Source: Dermanyssus gallinae
Taxonomy: Eukaryota > Arthropoda > Arachnida > Mesostigmata > Dermanyssidae
Length of the DNA stretch: 64,000 bases
Reading direction: 5' to 3'
NCBI GenBank assembly: GCA_003439945.1
Contig: QVRM01005405.1
Location: 67,001-131,000 of the forward strand
Positions 35,329-46,551 of this stretch are shown piece after piece. Made by a program: the position numbers and the translations under genes. Numbering within the stretch: position 1 is the first letter of the stretch; the number at the start of each line of letters is the position of its first letter. The notes beneath the pieces were generated by a model, which made no database searches, had not been told where the DNA came from, and worked only from the letters and a program-made list of their open reading frames with translations.

Positions 35329-35639
35329 GAGTGTTTGCTGGTGTGTGTGTTGTTTTTTTGTATTACTATTTTTATTATTATTATGGTTATCATGATTGTT
35401 ATACAAAGTAACTGATGGTGGTCATCGTCTTGGTGATGGCGGCGGTGGCGGTGCTTCTGTTGTCGCTGCCGTTCAACCAGTCCGCCCCCCCCCCCCCCCC
35501 TCTTCCTGCCTTCTCTGACACCGACAGACGTAAAGACAGCCGTGGCGCGTGTGCACGCCTGATCTATATTTGCCTCAAATCGTCGCTGATTCGAGTAGAA
35601 ATGGACAATGGGTCCGACGGCGGCGACGACAACAACAAC

Positions 35640-35740
35640 AACAGCAAAATCAACAACAACAACAACAACAACAGCAAAATCAACAACAACATAACAGCAA
35701 AATCAACAACAACAAATTCAACAAAATCAACAACAACAAC
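35640..35740. repeat. (CAA)n with AACAGCAAAATC sub-repeat
   Basis: The block AACAGCAAAATCAACAAC recurs at least three times within a CAA array, with a related fourth copy. Confidence 0.85.
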
Positions 35741-35806
35741 AACGGCAACAACCTGTTTCCGACCGATGGTGGCCCATCTGACGACTGTCACTTGTATCCA
35801 TCCGTA

Positions 35807-36017
35807 ACTGTCACCTCTATTACGACGAACAACGACGACGGTAGGGCAGAGAACACATGACGATGATGTTGATGATGCTGACAATGCAGAGAAACAGCAG
35901 ATACAGCAAAAGTGTAACACAGAAAGGGATGCACCGACACACACACACAGAGAGAGCGAGAGAGAGAGGAGAGAAGAGAAGACAAAGAAAAGAGAGATGG
36001 AAAGAGATGAGAGAGAA
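35807..36017 (+). CDS. possible charged internal exon
   Basis: A frame without an early ATG, open from the TAA just upstream, encodes an acidic part (THDDDVDDADNAEKQQIQQK) and then a Glu/Arg/Lys-rich part from GA-rich DNA. A near-consensus donor, GAAG|GTAAGT, lies at about 36018. The unspliced frame stops one codon later. A purine-rich exon before a strong donor resembles exonic-enhancer-driven exons, but the GA repeat itself could produce this. A second + strand frame (35857-36516) overlaps it. Confidence 0.13.
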
Positions 36018-36165
36018 GGTAAGTGACGAGAGAGAGAGCGCGCGCGCGCGAATGAGACATCAAGTAAATCAACAAAATAAAAAGAGAGAACGAATTGAGA
36101 GAACGGTGCTGCTAAGCAAGCGAAACGTAGCAAAGTGTATCGACGGACGCGCGCGAGTTGACGCA

Positions 36166-36399
36166 TCATCGTTCATTGCAATCGGCAGTCGGATGGTCAG
36201 CGGACGAAGCGGCCGAACGGGCAGGCAAACTTACGCAGAGCAAACGCGTTTTTACCACCATTTGAACGCAATCAAGTGCGTGCAGAAAGAAAGACAGGTT
36301 GGCGACTACTACTGTATATTTGTCTGCCTGTGTGTTGTTGCTGGCCAGCGAGCTATATGTGACAATGCTGACGACCATCAGAAGCCAGGCCAGAGCCAT
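36166..36399 (-). CDS. possible signal-peptide ORF
   Basis: Minus-strand frame of 77 codons starting MALAWLLMVVSIVTYSSLAS. The hydrophobic core followed by small residues has the shape of a signal peptide, with a likely cut before NNTQAD. GT-type donors (GTGGTA, GTAAAA) occur after about 47 codons, so it could be a first exon. A long + strand frame covers the same bases, and only one of the two can be coding. No homology recognised. Confidence 0.12.
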   Translation of the reverse strand: MALAWLLMVVSIVTYSSLASNNTQADKYTVVVANLSFFLHALDCVQMVVKTRLLCVSLPARSAASSADHPTADCNER

Positions 36400-36600
36400 C
36401 CTTCCTTAGTCGCGCTCACTCGAGCTGCGGTAGCTGCTTCTGCTGCAGCTGTTGCTGCTGCTGCTGCTGTTACTGCTGTCGATGGTACCGAACATTGGTA
36501 TATCAACGGCCAATAAATGACCAAATGAAGACCCTTGTTGGTGTCGTTGTTGTTGTTGTTGACTGACGCTAGTTGGCTGCTGCTGCCGCTGCTGCGGCTG

Positions 36601-36676
36601 ACTTCACCGGCAACACCTCACTTCATCGGCAACATCTCACTCCATCGGCAACATCTCACTTCACCGGCGACACCTC
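36601..36676. repeat. 19-bp minisatellite, 4 copies
   Basis: Four head-to-tail 19-bp units of the type ACTTCACCGGCAACACCTC, with C/T substitutions at a few fixed positions. A partial fifth copy follows. Confidence 0.95.
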
Positions 36677-36828
36677 AATTCACTTCACTTTGGTTTACTC
36701 TACTTTAGTTTATTTGACCGTCGACGCTTGGTGCCGCTCGCTACTGCTGCAGCGGAAGGTGCAGAATCGGCACAGAGACGGGCATCGATACACCGACCGA
36801 ACCTCGTATCGCCTGCACCGTTTTTGGA

Positions 36829-36830
36829 AA

Positions 36831-36861
<31 letters not shown>

Positions 36862-36887
36862 TACTATTATTATGATTATTATTATTT
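36829..36887. repeat. (ATT)n microsatellite
   Basis: ATT array of about 60 nt with ACT and GATT interruptions. Confidence 0.95.
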
Positions 36888-39431
36888 ACGCGGTCCTACA
36901 TGCAGGAGTGCCCACCCCGCGCTTGGCTTTAAACGGATCCGATAATGATGCTGATGATAGTGACGACAAAGAAGTCTATGGCTCAAACTACCAAATACGA
37001 TTGATCTAGCGCGGGTTATCCACGACGGGACAAAATCGAATAAAAACTGACCGGTAACTCTGACGGTAATAGCGCACGGATTCAGATCCGGCGCGACATT
37101 GCAGTAGTGACAAGCGAACAATGCAGGCCAAAAAGCCTGTTTTAGGATTTGCAGCTTTGTTGGGTTTGAAAATCGGCGTTGATGCTGAAATGAATAAAGT
37201 AAAAAATAAGTTACATTCCAGCTAGATCGCTCTCTCTCTCTCTCTTTTACCTCCTTTTCTCAGTGAGATAAGTGGACGACGGGCTCGATCAGCAAGTATG
37301 ACAACAACAACAACTACATTAGCAACAACAACAACATTGCATTGAAAAAGACTGTCGAACTGAAGGCAAGAAAGTAATCGAAAAATGCAAAGACCCGCTC
37401 TATTTGTTTGATGGAAACAACCGCCACTACCTGCGAGAACTATTGTTTGTTGCCGTTGTTGTTATCGTTGTTGTCGTCATCGTCTTCGTCGACGTCCGTT
37501 GGTATTTTTAACGTTGTCACACGAGCTTCATTCACTTGTTACATCGGTGTGGCACTACTGAAGTGTCTTCACAAGCGCCGCTTGACCAAGAACGATCTAT
37601 CTGTCTATAGCGAGCGTGGGTGGTACAGAACTCGATTGTAACAACACCAACAAAAACAACAACATCGTCATCATCTGAATAAACACGACAGGTAAGGCAA
37701 CGACAGCAGCTGACGCAGTTGACATTGTCAACATTGGCGGATGGCTTTATTTGCGCCGTGTTTGAATCAACGGAAGGATGGTAAACAACAACAGCAACAA
37801 TAACAGCAACAACAACAACAATTAACCAGCAACAACAACAACAACAACAATTAACCAGCAACAACTACAACAACAACAACAACAACAACAATTAACTAGC
37901 AAAGCAAACAATTTGACTTGACGAGACCGAGCCGACAAGCGATCGATATCGGACACCGGCTCCACTTTAGCGAGGACAGCCAGCGCAAGGGGGAGCAGCG
38001 GAGTGATATAAACGAAATCACCTGAGAGGCAACGATAGACCGAGAGAAGAGAGACGGGAGAAGAGATAGATCATCGAATGGAAGTGATGATTGTGACAAT
38101 TGTGGTTTGGTCAACGACCAGGCTTCCGCGCGCTGTTCGTGCAGGTTTGCAAGGAAGACGGCGACACAAGACGGCGACATTTGTGGCGGGTACCACAAGA
38201 TACTGTTATACAGTGGTGTGAAAAAACATTTGCTAACCGTGTGCTGCTATTCTTTACGTTCTCTCTCCTCATCTCGATCTCTCCGACAGACAACGGCAGA
38301 GAAAAAAAGAGGCTGGCAGGCAGACATTAGATAAACGGAGAGAAAGGAGGGACAAACAGAGAAGGGGGGAGTGATAGAAGAAAAGAAGGAAATCGAGCCA
38401 CAGAAGACGGGATGGCGGGATAGAGACCTTAAGCACGACGCCGACTTAACGCCATCGCGCGGTCATGCGAACAGTGGCGAATTTCTATCAAGCCGAGCCA
38501 CGAGTAAGCAGCAAGTAACAGAATCGGGAGTAGTGAGTAAGCAAAAGAGAGTTCGTCGCGGTAACGGCTCAAGTCAACCGAAACCGTGCAGTTGAATTGA
38601 GCTATCTCGCCGAGCCAACCGGCAAACTGTACTAGCTACGCAATTCTCGACTTTATATAAACAGACACAAATGGAGGTACGACAGAAGTGAGTCGTACAA
38701 CTAATACAACAACAACAACACAAAACAACACAACAACACAACACAACAACAACAAAACAACAGCAACAATACAGCAGCTGCAACTATCAGTAAGGTGAGA
38801 ACGTGCAAGTTCGCACCTCGCCGAAGTCGAGGAATAAATGAAAACGAAACCACAATCACAGAGAAAGGGCATGGAAAGGTAGATAGATAGATAAATGAAA
38901 CAGAGTTGGTGTCCTGAAGCCTTCTGGCGTCTCATGCCGTTCCCGGTTGTTGGGGGAAGTGGTCATCACGAACATTCTTAGTAGAGTCGTTGACACGATC
39001 GTCGTGACGCTGATTGACAGCCACAGCCGCAAACGACATCGGCTCGCATTGAATCACTTTTTTTTCCCCCACCCGATCAAGCGGAGATAGGTAGGTCATC
39101 TCTCTGCCGTACGAGGTCGGTTTAGGTCGAATTTGCTCTGCCAGCCTGCCAATGGTATAGAACTCAGATGGAAAAAAGAACGCCAATCTTAACCAGCAGA
39201 CAGCTCACTCGCTCATTCATCAATAAAACTGACTGAAAGAAAAAGAGCTAACAGCCGACCCTTAGATGGACGAGCTTGACGATGATGAGCATAGCCGTCA
39301 TCAATCGGTCATAAACTTCCGAGTCATTTTCCAAGACGACACGACCTATATGAGCTATACTTCTAGAAAGCTACTACTGGCTATTGACGACGCGTCTGAA
39401 ACTGTCTGTAGTCGGCCTGTGATAGTCGTGG
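36888..39431. other. mixed DNA with CAA arrays
   Basis: Short CAA arrays (37300-37335), TTG/GTC units (37445-37495), a 34-nt-type repeat (37787-37893), CAA/CACAACA (38705-38765) and AG-rich DNA (38340-38400). A tRNA-like GGATTCAGATCC near 37077 has no partner box. No gene recognised. Confidence 0.5.
37787..37893. repeat. (CAA)n with AATTAACCAGCAACAAC unit
   Basis: The block CAACAATTAACCAGCAAC recurs three times (the last with TAACTAGC), about 30-40 nt apart, separated by CAA runs of different length. Confidence 0.9.
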
Positions 39432-39513
39432 TCTCGAATCTAGTAGTCTTCTAGTCTAAGGCTAGCCTCGCGTCTAGTTTTAGACTAAGAGACTACTACT
39501 ACAAGATTCGAGA
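39432..39513. repeat. imperfect inverted repeat with about 30-nt arms
   Basis: Left arm starts TCTCGAATCTAGTAGT and ends TAGTCTAA. The right arm is its reverse complement (TTAGACTAAGAG ... ATTCGAGA) with one substitution and a 6-nt trinucleotide expansion. The loop is about 20 nt. Confidence 0.8.
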
Positions 39514-39623
39514 GGCAATGGCAAATTTCATCCTCAGGTCGAAGGAATCACGTCGTTAGATCACGCGCTACCGTGAGTAGAGAGTATTAACACGGAAAGA
39601 TAGATCGGCATGAAAACGGGAGG

Positions 39624-39654
<31 letters not shown>
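39624..39654. repeat. (TA)8-(GA)7 compound microsatellite
   Basis: A TA tract joins directly to a GA tract. Confidence 0.9.
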
Positions 39655-39655
<1 letters not shown>

Positions 39656-40000
39656 ATATATTTAGTTACACGGCACAAGGAAGAAATAGGAGGACAAAAG
39701 GGAGAATACGGAAAGAGAAACAAAGGAAAAAATAAAACACCGAGAGATGGGGTCCGACACGAAGTCGAAGCGAACGACACCTTGAAGAGGCGTGGCGTGC
39801 CGGGACGACTCGCTGGTGACCGTTGTCTATCGTTGTCAAACCCGTTTGGTACGTGGGCGTCGTTATTGCAAGCGCAACGCGTGTAAAAATGTCGCCGAGT
39901 TATTCGTTCGACCGTTTGCATATGCATGCATATAGCACCATCATCATAGACAACAGTAAACAACAACCACAACAACAACAACAGCAGTGGTAGCAACAGC

Positions 40001-40032
<32 letters not shown>

Positions 40033-40519
40033 CCGTGATAATGACGAACCCACCAGACCACTGCGTATACTAGTAACAGCACTGCCAGCCGCCGGTAGAC
40101 TGGGAATTTGGGCCCGGCGAACTCAAGAAAATCGTCTCTCAGAGTGCCTGAGAGAGAGGGAGACGGTTCATCACGCTCAGAATTCGCCACGCTCACCACG
40201 TGCTTAATAGCGAGCGGAGAGATCAAGGACCAAGCGGCCCCGGATGAACAAACTAGGCGCGAGCAAAAGATAAAACACCACTCGAACTATGACGACGAAC
40301 ACAACACGAGACGACGACGATGCTCTTAAAGTTGCTCTTTTCCTAAACGTGTCCTCTAAAGCCAGTGTCCTCGCAAGTTTCTCTACAATGAAGGCGGGTT
40401 TGGTCAATGAAGTCACGGTCGTTTGTGTATGAGTGTGTGCTTTTACGTGTGTTGCTGTCGTTACGTCGACACAAACATTGTTTCATTGACTGTAGTAGCT
40501 TCAAATATGTCTATGACTG

Positions 40520-40557
<38 letters not shown>

Positions 40558-41437
40558 TACGCAGTCGACACGCAAGTTTTAGCTTGCTGACCTTCTGTAA
40601 GTAGCGGTGGGTCGGTTATTCTTTAGTCATATTTCGTGCTATACCGACCTAGGTGGGAAATTATACAGTTGAAATGCTTCTACGCACCTCAAGTCACTTT
40701 CTGCTTGCAGCACATAAACTTGCACATATTGACACCCCCCCCTCACGCCGTCGCCACCGCCCCATTGCCTAATGCTGTTCTGAGCCCCCACAACAAGCTA
40801 GGACAAGACCAGGTGACTGCGAGTACATATGGCGATACTTACTGGTACTTCGTTTGGCCGTGATGGACTCTTCTTGCGGATGGACTAGGATCATCTCGTA
40901 TTTCTTATGTTGCCGATCTATGTGTATGCGCTGATCAGGTAGACTTCGATAGTAGATTGCGTGACACCCGAGCGTATGTAGGTGCGTGTGAGGGAGGGAG
41001 GAAGAAAGGACGAATGCGACCGCCTGGCGGGTCTGGTTGGTTGCCTTGATAACCAGCCCGACGCGCCAAAGGTTCGCCGCCGCCGCCGCTCCAAGAACGC
41101 CTGCTCTGCCCGGCCGCCCGGTCGGGTCTACGTTTTTGTCGAACAACTCAACAAATCGACACCGTCCTGTACACGGTCTAACGAGACAGCCATTAACAGC
41201 AACAGAAACAACAGCATCGACGACCTCTATTACAACAACAAAAATAACAACAACAGCTACTACTACTACACCACCACTAATAAGTGGGACAACTCCCAAC
41301 AGCAGCTGCTTGTTGTTACTGCTACTGCTGCTGCTTTGACTGTTGCGTGCGGCGCCAGCAAACGCGACGTCTACAACAAACATCTTAGACTTTGTGCTGA
41401 CTCAATGAGAACATTGAACACACACGCACATATATAC

Positions 41438-41438
<1 letters not shown>
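39655..41438. other. mixed DNA, no gene seen
   Basis: CAA array (39965-40033), GAC/AC-rich patch (40285-40320), TA tracts (about 40520-40560) and a C-run near 40735. Frames are short or low complexity. Confidence 0.55.
39965..40033. repeat. (CAA)n microsatellite
   Basis: CAA array with a few CAG/TAG interruptions. Confidence 0.93.

Positions 41439-41483
<45 letters not shown>
41439..41483. repeat. (TA)22 microsatellite
   Basis: Uninterrupted TA array of 45 nt. Confidence 0.95.
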
Positions 41484-41486
<3 letters not shown>

Positions 41487-41831
41487 AATATACATGAACA
41501 TATGAACATGAATGGGAGCGCAGAGAGTTACACGTGCGTTGACTACACACGGAGAGCATGGAGGGGGGGGGGGGAGAAAGTAGAAGACGATTAAGTGCGG
41601 CTTTTTCCTTCCCTTGCTCCAAAAACGGCCAACACAGTCCCAGAGACCATACGAGACACACATTTTGATTGAAGTTGATGATGATCGGCAAAAACAGCAC
41701 AGTGCACAGCAGATCAGTCTACAGCAGAACTGGAAGAGGGCCCGTGAGGAGCAGTGTCTGGCTAAGAACTATCGCTTTTACTCGTTCCACCACCGCTACC
41801 AAATTCTATAGAGATAAGCAGTAAGTGGAAC

Positions 41832-42007
41832 GCGGGTGAATTTGCGTGCGCCTCGCGACCGACCGGAGGAGACACATAGGTGGGGTGCACAAGTTCGAGC
41901 CCCACCGTTGCCCCACATTTGAAATTATGGGGTCCGTCTTACGAAGCAATGCAAAAGCAGCCCCGTGGACGTTAAATGTCCTGGCTGAGTGTCAGCCCGA
42001 AATAGTT
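41832..42007 (+). mobile_element. tRNA-derived SINE, family A, copy 2
   Basis: Same family and orientation as the element at 1855-2040. The shared blocks include GCGCCTCGCGACC, GTTCGAGCCCCACCGTTGCC, GAAGCAATGC and GTGGACGTTAAAT. The box B region is intact and the box A region is more decayed than in copy 1. This copy carries a few extra bases in the variable region before box B. Differences between the copies suggest both are old. A 316-codon + strand frame begins inside this SINE, which argues against that frame being a real gene start. Confidence 0.78.
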
Positions 42008-42968
42008 TGGTTACTGTTCCTGCTTAATTTGTATTGTACAGTCGATACGTTCGTAGCTGTTAGGCAGCGTGCCTGTTGGTGTACCGCAAACCGCTTCATC
42101 GGCATCCTAGTTGGTTCATTTGTTGCCACCATTCGTATCGCCGCTGAAGTTGTCATAGACAGATCCATATTTACGGAACATCGTATAGATAGATATTTCG
42201 ACGTCTCGATGAAAGAATTGCTACTCTGCGACATCCGCTGCTCCACGATGATGCGTCTTAGCGGAAAGTCACCTCCAATCAGCACGAGCTTCATCTTCTG
42301 TTCTACTGCTCACCAGGTTTTTTTCTCTCTCGATTCTTCTCACTATATTACTTCTCTCGTTTTTATATCTCTGCTTCGCCGTCTCTCACTCTTTCTAAAT
42401 TTTTTCTCTCCCAATATCTATGCATTCAAGGTGAGAAATCGTATTTTCCCGGTAGTGGCGCCCACAGAAGAAACAGTATCAGCAACAACGAAAACAGTAA
42501 CAACAACAGCAGCAGCAGCACCAACTCTAACCCTATTCGGTGCCGTCCCCGTTGTTCAGAGTCGCGCCGCAATTCGTCGAGAATTAATATCCTTTTCATT
42601 GGCACGGTGTCTTCTCTCCCGATGTGTTTCAGTACCCCCCCCCCCCTCCTCAGCCTCCAACACCCCACAATCCTGCGCCATAGCTTGCATGTCCGAGATT
42701 CGCAAAGTCCCGTCGACAGGCTACTTGTTACTTCACTGGAATTGTCGCCACCGAGAGACATGGCAGTCGACCGAAGAAGCCGACGGGAGGATGTAGTCCC
42801 TCGCGGGATTTTAGCGGCAGTAGCTAAAGTACCAGCAACAGCAGCAGTACATCGGTTACTTCGGCACCTCAGTGCATTGCGCTTAGTCAACGGCGTGAGG
42901 CATTGAGCGCAGTCTTGACCACTCGTCCCAGTTATCGAACAGTGAGCACAGAGATCAAAATGAAAGAT
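42008..42968. other. unique DNA with pyrimidine tract
   Basis: A long open frame continues here from the SINE on + (to 42796), and another lies on - (41992-42294). A pyrimidine tract at about 42315-42415 followed by TTCAAG|GTGAGA near 42430 looks both acceptor-like and donor-like. The opposing frames and the SINE start leave no safe gene call. Confidence 0.45.
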
Positions 42969-42993
42969 ATGTGTATATATATATATTATCTTA

Positions 42994-43856
<863 letters not shown>

Positions 43857-44054
43857 ATGTCTCGCTTGCGTTTCCAACATCTCGTACTCGATTTCGATAT
43901 TTCCCTTTACCTAACCTATTGTGTCAAGCATGGTCCCCATGATGAGTTAGTTGAATTTGCTGCCTCCGGTCGCGAGTGCTGCGGCCACACAGGGGCTGCG
44001 TGTGTGTGTCGTTACAAACGCTCGCTCCCCTTTCTCCTAGAGGAATGGGCCTGA
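43857..44054 (+). CDS. possible Cys-containing ORF, unknown
   Basis: 65 codons of complex sequence from ATG at 43857 to TGA. It begins MSRLRFQHLVLDFDISLY, has a Cys cluster in the middle (ECCGHTGAACVC) and ends FLLEEWA. No signal peptide or family recognised. It is listed because it is free of simple repeat, but a frame of this length is expected by chance. Confidence 0.12.
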   Translation: MSRLRFQHLVLDFDISLYLTYCVKHGPHDELVEFAASGRECCGHTGAACVCRYKRSLPFLLEEWA

Positions 44055-45098
44055 CAAAGCTCTGACTCGCAACGCTTCAGTCATCCTAGCTGGCAGTCAA
44101 CCACCACATCGCGCGACCCCACAATCCCACCCACACTCCCAACTCTTTCGCCCGGGCCGGCGATGGGCAAAACTTGAGCCCACTCCGCCCGTCAAGGAAA
44201 CGCAGCTCCCTGTCGACATTTGTCGTCGTCGTCGTCGCCGTCGTAGATGTAATAATAGTAGCAAAAATGGTCGTTGTTGCCGCTGTTGTAGAACTAGTTG
44301 GCGGGTTTAGGCTAAAACTTAATTTTAACAGGAACACACTGTAGCGATTTCGGGGCTAAACGCGTTATACCGACATACAAACGAACAGATGTATAGACGC
44401 GTGGTGTGCAATGAATGCATAGACGAGCCACGATCACGTCACGATGCGAGCGTTTAGTAGTTTGGTGGCAGCAGTGCGTAGGGCGGTCGTGCGCTGGTCG
44501 TAGTCGTGGTGGTGGTTAAATTTAATCGCAGAGTCGTTAACGCGCAAATGCTAGAAAATCGGCCCCTCTGTGCATGTGGGGTGTATGTTCTCGACTCTTT
44601 GTTTCTCCATCTTTGGTCTCTCTCTCTCTTGCAACGTCCCCTGTCTTTCTCTGTCTCTCAAAGCTGCTATGTGTTTCCGTAGATATATACAAGGTTCTTT
44701 TGATATGTATGTATGTATATATATATATATATATATATATGCACGTGTATGTATTAACAAAGAAACAAGCAAGCGGCCAAATAAACGAGCAAACGACCGC
44801 ATGCATGCATGGATAAACGTGTCAGAGGTTGAATCCGCCGGCAACCGGGAGAACGGGGAGTTGGGAACAGCGGCAAAAGGCAGCGGAAATGAAAAGAGGC
44901 AAATAAATGTGCTCAAACTGTCGCAGGCAAACGAAACAGATGGAAGAGCCACTGCATGCCTTTCGCAGAGTGCGGCACGCGCCCAGGGAAGCAACAAAAT
45001 AGCCGCACGCTCAAATATATATATATATATATATAAATATATACAATGTGTGTGTGTCTGTATGATACTGTATATTTCGGAAGCGTACATGCGTAGAT
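44055..45098. other. mixed DNA, nothing recognised
   Basis: TCG units (44220-44245), a CT tract (44615-44630) and TA arrays at 44717-44740 and about 45013-45035. No gene recognised. Confidence 0.55.
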
Positions 45099-45302
45099 AT
45101 GCGGCTAGTTGAAAAGCTGTCGATTGACACAATCTACCTTGCCGCAGTTGTTGCCGCCAGTCCAGCCCAGCTTGGCAGCGGCGAGAACACGAGACGTGTT
45201 CGGAGGATCATACACAATCTACATTTACTGAAGTCCATTGACTATGTAGTAGCAAGAGTATTCGTAGCTCTGGGAAGCAAGCGAGAGGAAACAAGGGTAT
45301 AA
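45099..45302 (+). CDS. possible coding ORF or 5' exon
   Basis: 67 codons from ATG at 45099 to a TAA at about 45300, free of simple repeat. It begins MRLVEKLSIDTIYLAAVV and has a basic helix-like part (RRVRRIIHNLHLLKSI) in the middle. It lies just upstream of the two frames at 45495-45699 and 46066-46290 on the same strand and could be an earlier exon. However, the phase of its possible donor (AAGG|GTATAA) does not fit the best acceptor of the next frame. Unknown product. Confidence 0.14.
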   Translation: MRLVEKLSIDTIYLAAVVAASPAQLGSGENTRRVRRIIHNLHLLKSIDYVVARVFVALGSKREETRV

Positions 45303-45494
45303 AGTAAAGTATCTGACACTCTCTCGTTGCGGCCTCCGGTGGCAGCATTACTCCAAGCTAATTGTTAGCGGCGACTTTGACGATGATTACTAAGGTAGTG
45401 GTAGTGGTGGTGGTAATGACGATCATGATCATGATTACCATTATGATGAGACCAAACACGGTAATAATACTAACCACGCTAATGACGACACACA

Positions 45495-45699
45495 GAACAT
45501 GGTGGTGGTGCTGGGAAACACTGTCTCGATCTGACGCTCGATGTGGCTGGCTTCGAAAGCCAAGCGTCGAGCTGTGCGTCAAGCAGCATATATAGGCACG
45601 GGGTTAGCTCTAATGTAGAACATTTAGGCTGTGTGAAGAGCGCATTTATTCGTTATCAGAGTACATTGTCCTCGTACAATGTCGGAGATGACGGCGAGG
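45495..45699 (+). CDS. possible internal exon, unknown
   Basis: Open frame of complex sequence that includes KHCLDLTLDVAGFESQASS and RYQSTLSSYNVGDDGE. It ends exactly at a near-consensus donor, GAG|GTAAGC (GT at 45700), cutting between codons. The left edge is uncertain: an in-frame TGA lies just upstream, and an ACACAG could be an acceptor. The intron it implies (45700 to about 46065) contains a (TA)n array and ends at an acceptor whose phase matches. The frame contains an imperfect hairpin (about 45535-45574). No domain recognised. Confidence 0.2.
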
Positions 45700-45891
45700 T
45701 AAGCACAGCCCGAGGTACTCGCTGCCCTCGAAGGCAGAACTTAGAGCTTGAAGGAAGTCAACGGATGTGCTACAGCGGAACCGAAATATTGGAACAAGAG
45801 TATAACAGAGCAAAACCACATTTTAAATTGCGGCAGTTTATCTACGAGAGTTATGAGTGTTTTTACTACTGTAAGGTCAAATTAATCGTAA

Positions 45892-45892
45892 A

Positions 45893-45923
<31 letters not shown>
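45892..45923. repeat. (TA)16 microsatellite
   Basis: Uninterrupted TA array inside the putative intron between the two candidate exons. Confidence 0.93.
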
Positions 45924-45927
<4 letters not shown>

Positions 45928-46065
45928 TTATATTTATAATACCGGCAACAACGACAAGAACAAAAACTGCGCCGAGCCGGGGCGAGCTAGGCGTCACACG
46001 AACACGCGGTGCCAAAAAGGTGATAGATACTTTTCTAAGCAATTGTCGTTGGTGTTGATGCAGAG

Positions 46066-46290
46066 TCATTGCGAGAAACGAAGGTGCCCGACGACAACAG
46101 TGAAGATGATCTGGCCACGGGCGAATCGCCGGAGAGATATCAGATAATTCAACGAGACCGCGGCGAAAAATCGAATCGCATCGCAGCAGCGTTGAGGACA
46201 CCACCGCCAGCAACAGGAGCCGCAATAGTACCAGCCAGAGACACAGGGAGACTATTTCTGTCACTCGTACACTCTCTCTGTCACTCGTAG
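46066..46290 (+). CDS. possible terminal exon, unknown
   Basis: A frame with no early ATG. The sequence before it has CTAAG, a T/G-rich tract and then GATGCAGAG. Cutting after the second AG puts the frame in the phase left by the donor at 45700. The product is hydrophilic: SLRETKVPDDNSEDDLATG, then SPERYQIIQRDRGEKSNR, then a Pro/Ala part, ending at TAG (46288-46290) in DNA with a short CT repeat. An AATAAA lies about 255 bp downstream. The phase agreement is suggestive only, and no family is recognised. Confidence 0.22.
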   Translation, partial: SLRETKVPDDNSEDDLATGESPERYQIIQRDRGEKSNRIAAALRTPPPATGAAIVPARDTGRLFLSLVHSLCHS

Positions 46291-46545
46291 ACACACTGTC
46301 TCCATTCTCTCTCTCTCTCTCCGTCAATCTCCGACTCCGATAGTTGTGAGATAGATATCGATTTCGCCGTAGTAAGCAAACAGTTATTTCGTCGTATGTA
46401 GTCCTTCCGTTCACCGCCCACCCGTCTCCCATACCGCCTCCCCCCCCGTCCCCCCCGCCGAGCCAAGCTGAGCCTGAGTCGCAGTGCTGCGGGTTGGACT
46501 CGGGCTCACTCAGCTAAGACCGGTTGGCTACGTGGCTAGTGAATG

Positions 46546-46551
46546 AATAAA
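46546..46551 (+). promoter_or_regulatory. possible polyadenylation signal AATAAA
   Basis: AATAAA within GAATGAATAAATGAATG, about 255 bp after the stop of the candidate terminal exon at 46066-46290. The hexamer is common, so its use is inferred from position only. Confidence 0.15.

Noticed and set aside
37040..37095. tRNA-like stretch with GGATTCAGATCC
   Set aside because: A short T-arm-like hairpin only, with no box A or acceptor stem.
41846..42796. 316-codon + strand frame
   Set aside because: It begins inside a SINE and passes through a pyrimidine tract. A minus-strand frame opens over the same bases. Kept only as a note.
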